Positions 29,412 to 40,908 of a stretch of 64,000 bases of DNA are shown here, piece after piece. The stretch's first letter is position 1, and each line of letters opens with the position of its first letter. The DNA comes from Micromonospora inositola (GTDB lineage Bacteria > Actinomycetota > Actinomycetes > Mycobacteriales > Micromonosporaceae). A program made the translations under genes and the position numbers. Location: contig NZ_LT607754.1 in NCBI RefSeq assembly GCF_900090285.1, forward strand, positions 6,164,001 through 6,228,000, in the 5' to 3' direction. Below the pieces are notes generated by a model that made no database searches, had not been told where the DNA came from, and saw nothing but the letters and a program-made list of their open reading frames with translations.

Positions 29412-30644
29412 TCAGGGCTCGACGCGCTGACCCTTGCCGATGACGACGATGCCGTTGTCGGAGACGGTGTAGCGCTGGCGGTCCTTCTCCAGGTCGACGC
29501 CGATCTCGACGCCCTCCGGGACGTACACGTTCTTGTCCAGGATGGCCCGGCGGACCACCGCGTGCCGGCCGATCTCCACACCCTCCATGAGCACCGCACC
29601 GTCCACGTGCGCCCAGGAGTGCACCTTCACCTTCGGCGAGACGATCGAGTTCTCCACCAGCGAGCCGGAGATCACCGCGCCGGGCGAGACCATCGAACCG
29701 ACCGCCCGGCCGACCCGCTCGCCCCACTGGTGGACGAACTTCGCCGGCGGGTACGGCGGCTGCATGCTGTAGATCGGCCAGTCGAAGTTGTAGAGGTTGA
29801 ACACCGGGTGCACGTTGATCAGGTCCATGTGGGCGTCGTAGAAGGAGTCCAGCGTCCCCACGTCGCGCCAGTAGCCGCGGTCCCGGTCGGTGCTGCCGGG
29901 CACCTCGTTGTCCTTGAAGTCGTAGACGTTGGCCTCGCCGCGCTCGACCAGCATCGGGATGATGCTGCCGCCCATGTCGTGCTTGCTGGTCTTGTCCTCC
30001 GCGTCCCGCTCGACGGCCTCGCAGAGCGCGCCGGTGGTGAAGACGTAGTTGCCCATCGAGGCATAGATCTGGTCCGGCGCGTCGGGTAACCCGACGGCGT
30101 CGGTGGGCTTCTCGCGGAACGCCCGGATCCGCCGCCCGTCCTCGCCGACCTCGATCACGCCGAACTGGTCGGCCGTGGACAGCGGCTGGCGGATGCCGGC
30201 AACCGTCACCGCGGCGCCGGAGGCGATGTGGTCCTCCACCATCTGCCGCGGGTCCATCCGGTAGATGTGGTCGGCGCCGAAGACGATCACGTGGTCCGGC
30301 TGCTCGTCGTTGATCAGGTTGAAGCTCTGGTAGATGGCGTCGGCCGAGCCGGCGAACCACCACGGGCCGCGGCGCTGCTGGGCCGGCACCGGGGTCACGT
30401 AGTTGCCGAGCATGGTCGACATCCGCCAGGTCTGGGTGATGTGCCGGTCCAGCGAGTGGGACTTGTACTGGGTCAGCACGACGATCTTCAGAAAGCCGGC
30501 GTTGGCCAGGTTGGAGAGGACGAAGTCGACCATGCGGTACATCCCGCCGAAGGGGACGGCCGGTTTCGCCCGGTCGGTGGTCAGGGGCATCAGGCGCTTG
30601 CCCTCCCCGCCGGCCAGGACGATCGCGAGCACCTTGGCAGCCAT
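29412..30644 (-). CDS. glgC: Glucose-1-phosphate adenylyltransferase
   Basis: 410-residue ADP-glucose pyrophosphorylase, the committed step of bacterial glycogen synthesis. The nucleotidyltransferase motif is [20 protein letters not shown] at the N-terminus, followed by [13 protein letters not shown] and [17 protein letters not shown]. The C-terminal third is a left-handed beta-helix ([20 protein letters not shown]) that carries allosteric sites in this family. The ATG at 30644 lies six bases after a TANNNT box, so the mRNA is probably leaderless. It is divergent from glgM with a 72-bp shared promoter region. Confidence 0.96.
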   Translation of the reverse strand: MAAKVLAIVLAGGEGKRLMPLTTDRAKPAVPFGGMYRMVDFVLSNLANAGFLKIVVLTQYKSHSLDRHITQTWRMSTMLGNYVTPVPAQQRRGPWWFAGSADAIYQSFNLINDEQPDHVIVFGADHIYRMDPRQMVEDHIASGAAVTVAGIRQPLSTADQFGVIEVGEDGRRIRAFREKPTDAVGLPDAPDQIYASMGNYVFTTGALCEAVERDAEDKTSKHDMGGSIIPMLVERGEANVYDFKDNEVPGSTDRDRGYWRDVGTLDSFYDAHMDLINVHPVFNLYNFDWPIYSMQPPYPPAKFVHQWGERVGRAVGSMVSPGAVISGSLVENSIVSPKVKVHSWAHVDGAVLMEGVEIGRHAVVRRAILDKNVYVPEGVEIGVDLEKDRQRYTVSDNGIVVIGKGQRVEP

Positions 30645-30650
30645 GTCACG

Positions 30651-30656
30651 ACGCTA
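30651..30656 (-). promoter_or_regulatory. -10 box for leaderless glgC transcript
   Basis: On the minus strand this reads TAGCGT, six bases before the glgC ATG. No ribosome site is present between them. Confidence 0.55.
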
Positions 30657-30702
30657 TCCATCCGGCTGCAACTTCACCACTCGTACGGACGGACTTCTGG
30701 AC

Positions 30703-30708
30703 TAGGGT
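30703..30708 (+). promoter_or_regulatory. -10 box for leaderless glgM transcript
   Basis: TAGGGT lies eight bases before the ATG at 30717. It shares the 72-bp divergent region with the glgC promoter, so one regulator could act on both arms. Confidence 0.5.
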
Positions 30709-30716
30709 GCGGGGGC

Positions 30717-31925
30717 ATGACGGAATCCGCTCGCCTGCGCGTTGACCTGCTCACCCGGGAGTACCCGCCGGAGGTGTACGGCGGCGCCGGGGTGCACGTC
30801 GAGTACCTGGCCCGCGAGCTGCGCCGGCTCGCCGACGTCCGGGTGCACTGCTTCGGCGTGCCGCGCACCGAGCCGGGCGTCACCGCGTACGCCGAACCGC
30901 CCGGCCTGACCGGCGCGAACGCCGCGCTGCGCACGATGGGCGTGGACCTGGAGATGGCGGCCGGCTGCGCCGGCACCGACGTGGTGCACAGCCACACCTG
31001 GTACGCCAACCTGGCCGGCCACACCGCGAAGCTGCTGCACGGGGTGCCGCACGTCGTCACCGCGCACAGCCTGGAGCCGCTGCGGCCGTGGAAGGCCGAG
31101 CAGCTCGGCGGCGGTTACGCGCTCTCCTCCTGGTGCGAGCGGACGGCGGTGGAGGCCGCGGACGCGGTGATCGCGGTCAGCGCCGGGATGAAGCGGGACG
31201 TGCTGACCGCGTACCCGGCGGTCGACCCGGACCGGGTCCGGGTGGTCCACAACGGCATCGACACCAGGCAGTACGCCCCGGACCACGACACCGACGTGGT
31301 GGACCGGCTCGGCATCGACCCGGCCCGCCCGAGCGTGGTGTACGTCGGGCGGATCACCCGGCAGAAGGGGCTGCCGTACCTGCTGCGGGCGGCCCGCCAC
31401 CTGCCCGCCGACACCCAGCTGGTGCTGCTGGCCGGCGCGCCCGACACCCCGGAGATCGCCGCCGAGGTGGAGGGCCTCGTCGCCGAGCTGCGGGCCAACC
31501 GGTCGGGCGTGGTCTGGGTGGCCGAGATGCTGCCCAAGCACGAGGTGATCCAGGTGCTCACCCACGCCACGATCTTCGTCTGCCCGTCCGTCTACGAGCC
31601 GATGGGCATCGTCAACCTGGAGGCGATGGCCTGCGAGACGGCGGTGGTGGCGACCGCTACCGGCGGCATTCCCGAGGTGGTCGCCGACGGGGAGACCGGC
31701 CTGCTCGTCCCCATCGAGCAGGCGACCGACGGCAGCGGCCGGCCGCTGGACCCGGAGCGCTTCGTGGCCGACCTCGGCGCGGCGATCAACGAGCTGCTGG
31801 CCGACCCGGCGCGGACCGTCGAGTTCGGCCGGGCCGGCCGCCGGCGGGCCGTCGAGCACTTCTCCTGGGACACGGTCGCGGCCCGCACGATGGAGGTGTA
31901 CCGGTCGGTGGGAGCGGCAGGCTGA
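30717..31925 (+). CDS. glgM: GT4 alpha-maltose-1-phosphate synthase (GlgM), annotated GlgA
   Basis: 402-residue GT4 enzyme often annotated as glycogen synthase. In mycobacteria this subfamily (Rv1212c type) uses ADP-glucose and glucose-1-phosphate to make alpha-maltose-1-phosphate. Features are LTREYPPEVYGGAGVHVEYL at the N-terminus, VVTAHSLEPLRPWK, YVGRITRQKGLPYLLRAARH and the donor-site VCPSVYEPMGIVNLEAMACE. Classical GT5 GlgA enzymes are about 480 residues and begin with a KTGGL motif that is absent here. The GlgE gene directly downstream uses this product, which supports the assignment. The ATG at 30717 follows a TANNNT box. Confidence 0.9.
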   Translation: MTESARLRVDLLTREYPPEVYGGAGVHVEYLARELRRLADVRVHCFGVPRTEPGVTAYAEPPGLTGANAALRTMGVDLEMAAGCAGTDVVHSHTWYANLAGHTAKLLHGVPHVVTAHSLEPLRPWKAEQLGGGYALSSWCERTAVEAADAVIAVSAGMKRDVLTAYPAVDPDRVRVVHNGIDTRQYAPDHDTDVVDRLGIDPARPSVVYVGRITRQKGLPYLLRAARHLPADTQLVLLAGAPDTPEIAAEVEGLVAELRANRSGVVWVAEMLPKHEVIQVLTHATIFVCPSVYEPMGIVNLEAMACETAVVATATGGIPEVVADGETGLLVPIEQATDGSGRPLDPERFVADLGAAINELLADPARTVEFGRAGRRRAVEHFSWDTVAARTMEVYRSVGAAG

Positions 31926-31951
31926 CCCGAGCGCGAAGCGATCTCGCGCAG

Positions 31952-31957
31952 TAGGTT
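31952..31957 (+). promoter_or_regulatory. -10 box for leaderless glgE transcript
   Basis: TAGGTT lies in the 38-bp glgM-glgE gap, six bases before the GTG at 31964. It may act as an internal promoter in addition to read-through from glgM. Confidence 0.5.
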
Positions 31958-31963
31958 GACGGG

Positions 31964-34047
<2,084 letters not shown>

Positions 34048-34060
<13 letters not shown>

Positions 34061-36150
34061 TCGCCGGCGAGACGCACGACCCGCACGCCGTCCTCGGCGC
34101 GCACCCGGCCGACGGGCACACCACCATCCGCACGATGCGCCGGGGCGCCGCCGACGTGGCCGTGCTGGTCGGCGACGAGCGGCATCCGATGAAGCGGGTG
34201 CACGACGTGGGCGTCTTCGAGGTCACCGTGCCCGGCGAGGTGCTCGACTACCGGGTCGAGGTGGACGGCACGACCCACGACGACCCGTACCGCTATCCGC
34301 CCACGCTGGGCGAGGTGGACCTGCACCTGATCGGCGAGGGCCGGCACGAGCGGCTCTGGGAGGCGCTCGGCGCGCGGGTCTTCGACGAGGGCGTCGCGTT
34401 CACCGTCTGGGCGCCGAACGCGCGCGGGGTGCGGGTGGTCGGCGACTTCACCGGCTGGGGGCCGGACGACGGCTGGCCGATGCGCTCCCTCGGCTCCAGC
34501 GGCGTGTGGGAGATCTTCGTGCCCGGCGCGCACGTCGGCGCCCGGTACAAGTACCGGATCCTCGGCGCCGACGGGCACTGGCGGGACAAGGCCGACCCCC
34601 TCGCCGCGTACGCGGAGGTGCCGCCGGCCACCGCCTCGGTGGTGCACCACTCGACGTACGAGTGGCACGACGCGGCCTGGCTGGAGCGGCGGGCGAAGCG
34701 GCAGCCGCACCAGGCGCCGATGAGCGTGTACGAGGTGCACCTCGGCTCCTGGCGGCCCGGCCTCGGCTACCGGGAGCTGGCCGAGCAGCTGACCGCGTAC
34801 GTCACCGAGCTGGGCTTCACGCACGTCGAGTTCCTGCCGGTGATGGAGCACCCGTTCGGCGGCTCGTGGGGGTACCAGGTCACCGGCTACTACTCCCCCA
34901 CCTCCCGTTTCGGCGACCCGGACGACTTCCGGTACCTGGTGGACCGCCTGCACCAGGCCGGCGTCGGCGTCATCCTGGACTGGGTGCCCGCGCACTTTCC
35001 CAAGGACGAGTGGGCCCTGGCCCGCTTCGACGGCACCCCCCTCTACGAGCACCCCGACCCGCGCCGCGGCGAGCACCCCGACTGGGGCACGTACGTCTTC
35101 GACTTCGGCCGCCGCGAGGTGCGCAACTTCCTCGTCGCCAACGCCCTCTACTGGCTGGCGGAGTTCCACGTCGACGGGCTGCGGGTCGACGCCGTCGCCT
35201 CGATGCTCTACCTGGACTACTCCCGGCAGGAGGGGCAGTGGGCCCCCAACGTGCACGGCGGCCGGGAGAACCTGGAGGCGATCGCCTTTCTCCAGGAGGT
35301 GAACGCCACCGTCTACAAGCACCACGCCGGGGTGGTGATGGTCGCCGAGGAGTCCACCGCCTGGCCGGGCGTCACGCGGCCGACCGCCGAGGGCGGGCTG
35401 GGCTTCGGCTTCAAGTGGAACATGGGCTGGATGCACGACACCCTGCTCTACACCTCGAAGGACCCGATCTACCGGCAGCATCACCACCACCAGCTCACCT
35501 TCTCCCTGGCGTACGCCTGGAGCGAGAACTACATGCTGCCGATCAGCCACGACGAGGTGGTGCACGGCAAGGGCTCGCTGGTCGGCAAGATGCCCGGCGA
35601 CAGCTGGCAGAAGCTGGCCAACGTCCGGGCACTCCTCGCGTACATGTGGGCGCACCCCGGCAAGCAGCTGCTCTTCATGGGCTGCGAGCTGGCCGACGAC
35701 CGGGAGTGGAGCGAGGAACGCGGCCTCGACTGGTACCTCACGCACGACCCGGCCCGGGCCGGCGTGCAGCGCCTCGTGGCCGACCTCAACGCCGCGTACC
35801 GGGCCACCCCGGCGCTCTGGACGCAGGACACCGAGCCGGCGGGGTTCCGCTGGATCGCCGGGGACGACGTCGCCCACAACACCGTCTCGTTCATCCGGAT
35901 CGCCCCGGACGGCGCGACCCTGGTCTGCGTGGCGAACTTCTCCGCCCTGCCGCTGGAGGACTACCGGGTCGGCCTGCCGGCGGGCGGCACCTGGACCGAG
36001 GTGATCAACACCGACGCGCACCACTACGGCGGCTCGGGGGTGGGCAACCTCGGCGCGGTGCACGCCCAGGACGTCCCCTGGCACGGGATGGTCGCCTCGG
36101 CGCCGCTGCGGGTGCCCCCGCTCGGTGTGCTCTGGCTCCGCCGCGACTGA
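34048..36150 (+). CDS. glgB: 1,4-alpha-glucan branching enzyme
   Basis: 700-residue GH13 enzyme adding alpha-1,6 branches to glucan made by GlgE. It has an N-terminal module (about 1-95), a CBM48 domain ([20 protein letters not shown]) and a catalytic barrel with the nucleophile Asp at 381 ([13 protein letters not shown]), the acid/base Glu at 434 (VVMVAEEST) and the transition-state His-Asp in [13 protein letters not shown]. The ATG at 34048 overlaps glgE, suggesting coupling. It completes glgM-glgE-glgB. Confidence 0.96.
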
Positions 36151-36192
36151 ATCCGCGCCGAAAGGGTCTTGTCGCGCCTCCTCCCCCGTCGA

Positions 36193-36198
36193 TAACCT
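36193..36198 (+). promoter_or_regulatory. Candidate -10 box of M48 peptidase gene
   Basis: TAACCT would give a leader of about 23 nt containing the GGGGGAGGA site before the ATG at 36228. Confidence 0.4.
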
Positions 36199-36227
36199 GC
36201 TCGCCGCACACGGGGGAGGAAGAGCAG

Positions 36228-37715
36228 ATGAGGACGTCGCTGCGGGCGGTGCTTTCCGTCGTCCTGCTGATCGGCTTCTACGCACTGGCGCTCGGGCTGG
36301 TCGTGGTGGTTGGCGCGTTCGGGTTGGAGGTGGGCGGCGACTGGGACGGCTCCGGCACCATGACATACCGGCCGTTCGTGACCGGGGCCGCTCTCTTACT
36401 GCTCCTCACGCTGCTGTTCGCCCTCGGCCGGGTGCTCACCCTCCGGTCGACCCCGCCGGAGGGGGTCCGGCTCACCCCGGAACGCGCACCGCAGCTGTGG
36501 GAGCTGGTGCGCGAGCTCGCCGCCCGGGTCGGCACCCGCGAGCCGGACGAGATCCGGCTGGTCGCCGAGGCCAACGCCGCCGTGACCGAGGACTCGAAGC
36601 TGTTCGGCCTCATCCCCGGCTGGCGGACGGTGATCGTCGGGCTGCCGCTGCTGCGCGCGTATCGCGTCGACCAGCTCCGGGCGGTCCTCGCGCACGAGAT
36701 GGGCCACTTCTCCGGCCGGCACACGGCGACCGTGCGGCTCGCCCACCGCGGCCGGATGGTCATCGTCGACACGGTCCGCTGCACCACCTTCGGGGTGCTG
36801 CGCGCCGTCCTCTCCGGCTACGCCCACCTGTACGTCGCCGTCGAGCAGTCCGTCAGCCGGGAGTTGGAGTACGAGGCTGACCGCTACGCCGTGGCCGCCG
36901 GCGGGAAGAAGGCGATGGTCAGCGCGCTGCGCGAGATCCGGGTGGTGGCCACCGGCTGGGACGAGTACCTGGAGCGCCACGTGCGGCCGGCGTACGACCG
37001 CGGCCACCTGCCGGAGGACCTGTTCGGCGGGTTCGAGGCGTACCTGACCGCGTGCCGCGAGGGGATCCGCGAACGCAGCGTCGAGGTGGCGCCGGTCGAG
37101 CCGGGCTGGTGGGACAGCCATCCGCCGATCGGAGACCGCATCGCCGCGCTGCGGTTCGTCCCGGACGTCGCCGTGGCCGAGGACGGCCGACCCGCGACCG
37201 TGCTGATCCACGACGTCGACGCGACGAGCCGGCAGCTCCAGGCGGGCGTCTTCGAAAAGGCCGGCATCAAGGTGCTCCCCTGGGACCGGCTCACCCCGAC
37301 CCTGGCGGACCAGTCCGCCCGGGGCCTGGCCCACCCGCTCTTCCAGGCGGCGAGCCGACTCACCGGCCGTGCGGATGCGGACCTCGACCTGCTGCTGGAC
37401 CTCTTCGCCGCCGACCGGTACGACGACCTGGCCCGGGCCCTCAACCCGGACGCCGAGGGCGAGGACGGCCTACGGGAGTTGACCGGGGCCTTCGAGGGCG
37501 CGGTGGAGGCCGCGGCGGTGGAGTCGGGCGCGGCCGCCTGGCGGCACGCCTGGTCCGGCCCGCCCGAGCTGCTCACCGGCACCGGCGAACCGCTGCCCCT
37601 CGGTGAGCTGGTGGAACTGGCCGCCGATCCGCTCACGGTGCCCGCCGCCCGGGAGCGCCTCGGGGCGCTCGGGATCCGGGTGTCGGTCGAACCCGCGTCG
37701 CCGGCCCCCGCGTAG
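36228..37715 (+). CDS. M48 family membrane metallopeptidase
   Basis: 495-residue integral-membrane zinc peptidase of the M48 (HtpX/Ste24) superfamily, probably active at the cytoplasmic face. Two transmembrane helices at about 8-31 and 50-68 precede the zinc motif HEMGH at residues 156-160 and the third ligand Glu214 in ELEYEADRYAVAAGG. The C-terminal 200 residues are an extra region of unknown role (VATVLIHDVDATSR-like alpha/beta part, then helical). The ATG at 36228 has a strong GGGGGAGGA site. It may help membrane-protein quality control, but no partner gene is adjacent. Confidence 0.85.
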   Translation: MRTSLRAVLSVVLLIGFYALALGLVVVVGAFGLEVGGDWDGSGTMTYRPFVTGAALLLLLTLLFALGRVLTLRSTPPEGVRLTPERAPQLWELVRELAARVGTREPDEIRLVAEANAAVTEDSKLFGLIPGWRTVIVGLPLLRAYRVDQLRAVLAHEMGHFSGRHTATVRLAHRGRMVIVDTVRCTTFGVLRAVLSGYAHLYVAVEQSVSRELEYEADRYAVAAGGKKAMVSALREIRVVATGWDEYLERHVRPAYDRGHLPEDLFGGFEAYLTACREGIRERSVEVAPVEPGWWDSHPPIGDRIAALRFVPDVAVAEDGRPATVLIHDVDATSRQLQAGVFEKAGIKVLPWDRLTPTLADQSARGLAHPLFQAASRLTGRADADLDLLLDLFAADRYDDLARALNPDAEGEDGLRELTGAFEGAVEAAAVESGAAAWRHAWSGPPELLTGTGEPLPLGELVELAADPLTVPAARERLGALGIRVSVEPASPAPA

Positions 37716-37800
37716 CGGCGGCCACCCGGCGCCGGTCGACGCACCGGCCCACGTCCCGTCCCTTGATCCACTCCAGGTCGCCGCTCCGGCGGCATGGCGG

Positions 37801-37819
37801 CCTGGCGGATACCGCCAGG
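37801..37819. repeat. Small palindromic hairpins downstream of M48 gene
   Basis: CCTGGCGG and CCGCCAGG flank the loop ATA. The right arm overlaps a second palindrome, CCAGGTCGCGGACCTGG (about 37814-37830). Together they are probably a transcription barrier, about 85 bp after the M48 stop codon. Confidence 0.5.
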
Positions 37820-37889
37820 TCGCGGACCTGGCCGCCACAATCCCGCACGCCCGTGCGGAGCGTGACCAATCCGGCGGGCCAGGAACACG

Positions 37890-38075
37890 CTGCGGGGGTA
37901 CGACGCGACCCTGGTCGGCGACGCGCACACGGCCGGGGACAAGACGGCATGGGGGGCGCCGCCGCCGGACCAGGTCATCGCGCACACCAACCTGTACTGG
38001 GCCTACCAGACGGCGCCGGGGCGGACGGCTGGGACGGTCGACACCCGGGATGTCGACTTCGGCGGCGCCTCCTGA
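37890..38075 (+). pseudogene. C-terminal remnant of an isochorismatase-like cysteine hydrolase
   Basis: The frame from 37890 to the TGA at 38073 encodes 61 residues beginning LRGYDATLVGDAHTAGDKTA and including WGAPPPDQVIAHTNLYW. This is the C-terminal pattern of isochorismatase-family hydrolases. The catalytic Asp, Lys and Cys regions, normally further upstream, are absent, and there is no usable start codon. The preceding 170 bp show no homology. It is best read as the tail of a deleted gene. Confidence 0.68.
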
Positions 38076-38109
38076 CGCCGGGCACCGCGGACGCGGGTCG
38101 GGCCGTACG

Positions 38110-39150
38110 TCAGACCAGGCCCGCTTCCCGCAGCAGCTTCCACAGGCCGGCGCCGTCCGGCGCGGAGAGCCACTTCTGCCCCACCGGTCCGGCGGACGGT
38201 ATGCCCGCGGGCGCGGGCAGGCTGCCGGCGAGCACCGACTGGGTCGGTGACAGTCGGCGGATCGCCACCCCGGCCACGTTGTCCGGGTGGGCGGCGGCGA
38301 ACTCGCGGTAGATCTCCTGGTCGTGCTGGCCGTCGTCGCCGATCAGCAACCACCGCACGTCGGGGAACTCCCGGGCCAGCCGGGCCAGGGTGGCCCGCTT
38401 GTGCTCCCGGCCGCTGCGGAACCAGCGGTCGGCCGTCGGACCCCAGTCGGTGAGCAGCAGTGGCCCGGCCGGGTACAGGTGCCGGGAGAGGAACCGGGTC
38501 AGCGTCGGGGCGACGTTCCACGCCCCGGTGGACAGGTAGAAGACCGGCGCGCCGGGGTGCGCGGTGACCAGCCGCTCGTAGAGCACCGCCATGCCTGGCA
38601 CCGCGGCCCGGGCGTGCTCGTCGAGGACGAAGGTGTTCCACGCGGCGAGCAGCGGCCGGGGCAGCGCGGTGACCATGACCGTGTCATCGATGTCGGAGAG
38701 GATGCCGAACCGGACCTCCGGGTCCAGGATGCGGACCAACGCCTCGACCGGCTCGGCGTCGGGCACGGTGAGGAGTACGGAGGCCCAGCCGGGGGCGAAG
38801 TCGGCCTCGATGACGGCGTCGACGAAGCCGCTGCGGTCGGCCGTCACCTCCTGTCGTACGCCGCCGGCCTCGATGGTGACGGTGGCGTGCTTGGCGGGCA
38901 GGGTGGCGAAGCTGCGCCAGCCGCGTACCTTGTCCAGCCGGCCGCGCTGGCGGGTGTCCGGGCGGCCGAGCAGCACCCGACAGAGCACCCGCGCCCAGCC
39001 CGGGGCGCCGTAGCCGGCGTACGCGATGATGTTGACCCGCCACCCGGTGCGCCGCAGCCGACGCTCCACCAGGTTGTGCACGGCGTCCTCGATCCGCGCG
39101 GCCCGGTGCAGGTTCGGTACGGCAAGCTCGCCAGCGGGTGTGGGTGGCAC
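38110..39150 (-). CDS. APP1-like phosphatidate phosphatase (DUF2183)
   Basis: 346-residue HAD-related phosphatase of the DUF2183 family, whose yeast member App1 hydrolyses phosphatidate. The DxDxT catalytic motif is SDIDDTVMVTAL. Later conserved parts are FYLSTGAWNVAPTLTRFL, GREHKRATLARL and LLIGDDGQHDQEIYREFA, the metal-binding aspartates. The N-terminal 150 residues form a beta-rich domain. The GTG at 39150 (MPPTPAGEL) is preferred; a longer frame upstream is rich in Pro and Ala and unlike the family. A CAGGGT box six bases upstream may be a weak leaderless promoter. Physiological substrate untested. Confidence 0.85.
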   Translation of the reverse strand: MPPTPAGELAVPNLHRAARIEDAVHNLVERRLRRTGWRVNIIAYAGYGAPGWARVLCRVLLGRPDTRQRGRLDKVRGWRSFATLPAKHATVTIEAGGVRQEVTADRSGFVDAVIEADFAPGWASVLLTVPDAEPVEALVRILDPEVRFGILSDIDDTVMVTALPRPLLAAWNTFVLDEHARAAVPGMAVLYERLVTAHPGAPVFYLSTGAWNVAPTLTRFLSRHLYPAGPLLLTDWGPTADRWFRSGREHKRATLARLAREFPDVRWLLIGDDGQHDQEIYREFAAAHPDNVAGVAIRRLSPTQSVLAGSLPAPAGIPSAGPVGQKWLSAPDGAGLWKLLREAGLV

Positions 39151-39278
39151 GCTGTCACCCTGCCACACCGGGGCGACGGCGGCCACGCGAGTCGACCCGG
39201 GCGGACTCCGCCGATCCACCCCGCCGCCGGCCGCCACCGTGAAAAACTGCGGTCGGGACGACGACGGGGGCGTTGGTC

Positions 39279-40886
39279 GTGTCGACACCAGTGCAGGACG
39301 GGCGGTGGCGCCCGACGCTCGACCGGCCGGCGCTCGTCGCGCTGCTGCTCGGGCTGGCCGGGGTCGGCTACCGGCTGGTCCTGACACTGCTCACGCTGCC
39401 CGCCTCGAACAGCGACGAGGCGACGTTCGGCCTGGCCGCGATGCACATCGCCGCCGGCCGGGACCGGCCGGTCTTCCTCTACGGCCAGCACTACATGGGG
39501 ATGCTGGAGTCCTACCTGGCGGCGCCCCTGATCGGGCTGGCCGGGCCGAGTTGGCCGGTACTGCGGCTGCCGCTGCTGGCGCTGTACGCGCTCTTCGTCT
39601 GGCTGATGTACCGCCTCACCCGCCGGCTCTGCTCCCCCTGGTTCGCCGTCCTGGTCGTCGGCCTGCTCGCGCTCGGCTCGGAGCGGGTGGTCCGGGACCA
39701 GCTCACCGTGGTCGGCGGCCGGCCCGAGGTGAAGCCGGCGGTGGTGGCGATGCTGCTGATCGCGGTGGCCCTCGCCGAGCGTCGGGTCCGGCACCGCTGG
39801 CTGGCCACCGGCCTGTTCGGGCTGGCCGCCGGGCTGGCGCTCTGGTCGGACTGGCTGATCGTGCCGTACCTGGCGGTGGCCGGGCTGCTGCTGGTCTGGG
39901 CGGCGCCGCGCGACCTGGTGGGCTGGCCGGGGGTGCTGTTGGTGGCCGGGTTCGTGCTCGGCGTCTCGCCGATGATCAAGGACAACCTGGTGGCCCCGGA
40001 CGGGCAGGACTCGCTGTCGGTGTTCCGGGAGATCAGCACCAAGGCCGGGCCGGCGCCGCCGTGGTCGGACCGGCTGCGCGGTGGGCTGCTGGAGGGGGTG
40101 CCGCTGGCCTCCGGGCTCTGCCCGATGGACGGCTGCGCCCGCTGGCAGCAGTGGTTCGGGTTGCTCTACCCGCTGCTGCTGGTGGCCGCCGCGCTGCTCG
40201 CCCTGGTCGCGTACCGGCGGGCCGGCCGCCGGGCCGACCGGGTCCGGGCGGTCGCGCAGCTCGCCCTGGTCGCCGGCGCCGCGCTGACCCTGCTCGCGTA
40301 CGTCCGCAGCCCGCTCGCCGCGACCGATCCGCTGGGCAACTCCCGCTACCTGTCGGTGCTGCAGATCTCCCTGCCGGCGGTGCTCTGGCCGATCTGGCTG
40401 GCCGCGGCCCGCGCCTGGCGGGGCGTGGCGGGGACGGCGGGCCGGCTCGGGGGCGCGGTGGCCGCCGCCGCGCTGGTCGCGCTGACGGCCACCGCCCTGG
40501 CGGCCACCGGGTTCTTCGTCGCCGACGCCGGCTCGCTGCGCGCCGAGGAGCGGCACACCCGCGGGCTGGCCGACGCGGTGCGCGGGGCGGGCCTGCGCGA
40601 GGTGTACGGCGACTACTGGACCTGCAACCGGCTGATCTTCAACACCGGCGAGGCGGTGGTCTGCGGGGTCCTCGACGGCAGCCTGACCCCGGGGCAGAAC
40701 CGCTACCCGGCGTACTGGAAGCGGGTGGGCCGGGCGGACCGGCCGGGGTACGTGCTGGCGGTGGGGTCGTCGGCGGAGCGGGGGCTGCGCCGGCTGCTCG
40801 GCGACCGGGCCGACGCCGCCGTGGTCGCCGAGGTCGGCGGCTATCGCGTGTACCACCCGGAGACGGCCGTCCGGCCGTGGCGCTGA
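39279..40886 (+). CDS. GT-C-like multi-pass membrane glycosyltransferase
   Basis: 535-residue membrane protein with about ten hydrophobic helices, resembling GT-C mannosyltransferase/PMT-like proteins. The first extracytoplasmic loop carries an acidic motif (LPASNSDEATFGLAA), the usual place for the catalytic acidic residues, and HYMGMLESYLAAPL follows as in ArnT/PMT-like enzymes. The C-terminal about 130 residues after the last helix form a soluble domain (EVYGDYWTCNRLIFNTGEAV). The GTG at 39279 is chosen over a TTG two codons earlier. It is divergent from the APP1-like gene. Acceptor and donor are unknown. Confidence 0.72.
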   Translation: MSTPVQDGRWRPTLDRPALVALLLGLAGVGYRLVLTLLTLPASNSDEATFGLAAMHIAAGRDRPVFLYGQHYMGMLESYLAAPLIGLAGPSWPVLRLPLLALYALFVWLMYRLTRRLCSPWFAVLVVGLLALGSERVVRDQLTVVGGRPEVKPAVVAMLLIAVALAERRVRHRWLATGLFGLAAGLALWSDWLIVPYLAVAGLLLVWAAPRDLVGWPGVLLVAGFVLGVSPMIKDNLVAPDGQDSLSVFREISTKAGPAPPWSDRLRGGLLEGVPLASGLCPMDGCARWQQWFGLLYPLLLVAAALLALVAYRRAGRRADRVRAVAQLALVAGAALTLLAYVRSPLAATDPLGNSRYLSVLQISLPAVLWPIWLAAARAWRGVAGTAGRLGGAVAAAALVALTATALAATGFFVADAGSLRAEERHTRGLADAVRGAGLREVYGDYWTCNRLIFNTGEAVVCGVLDGSLTPGQNRYPAYWKRVGRADRPGYVLAVGSSAERGLRRLLGDRADAAVVAEVGGYRVYHPETAVRPWR

Positions 40887-40896
40887 GCCCGGGCCG

Positions 40897-40902
40897 TACG
40901 CT
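40897..40902 (+). promoter_or_regulatory. -10 box for leaderless yaaA transcript
   Basis: TACGCT lies six bases before the GTG at 40909, inside the 22-bp gap after the membrane protein gene. Confidence 0.5.
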
Positions 40903-40908
40903 GGCCGG

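Noticed and set aside
30717..31925. Classical GT5 glycogen synthase GlgA
   Set aside because: The size, the GT4 motifs and the absence of the KTGGL N-terminus fit the GT4 maltose-1-phosphate synthase instead.
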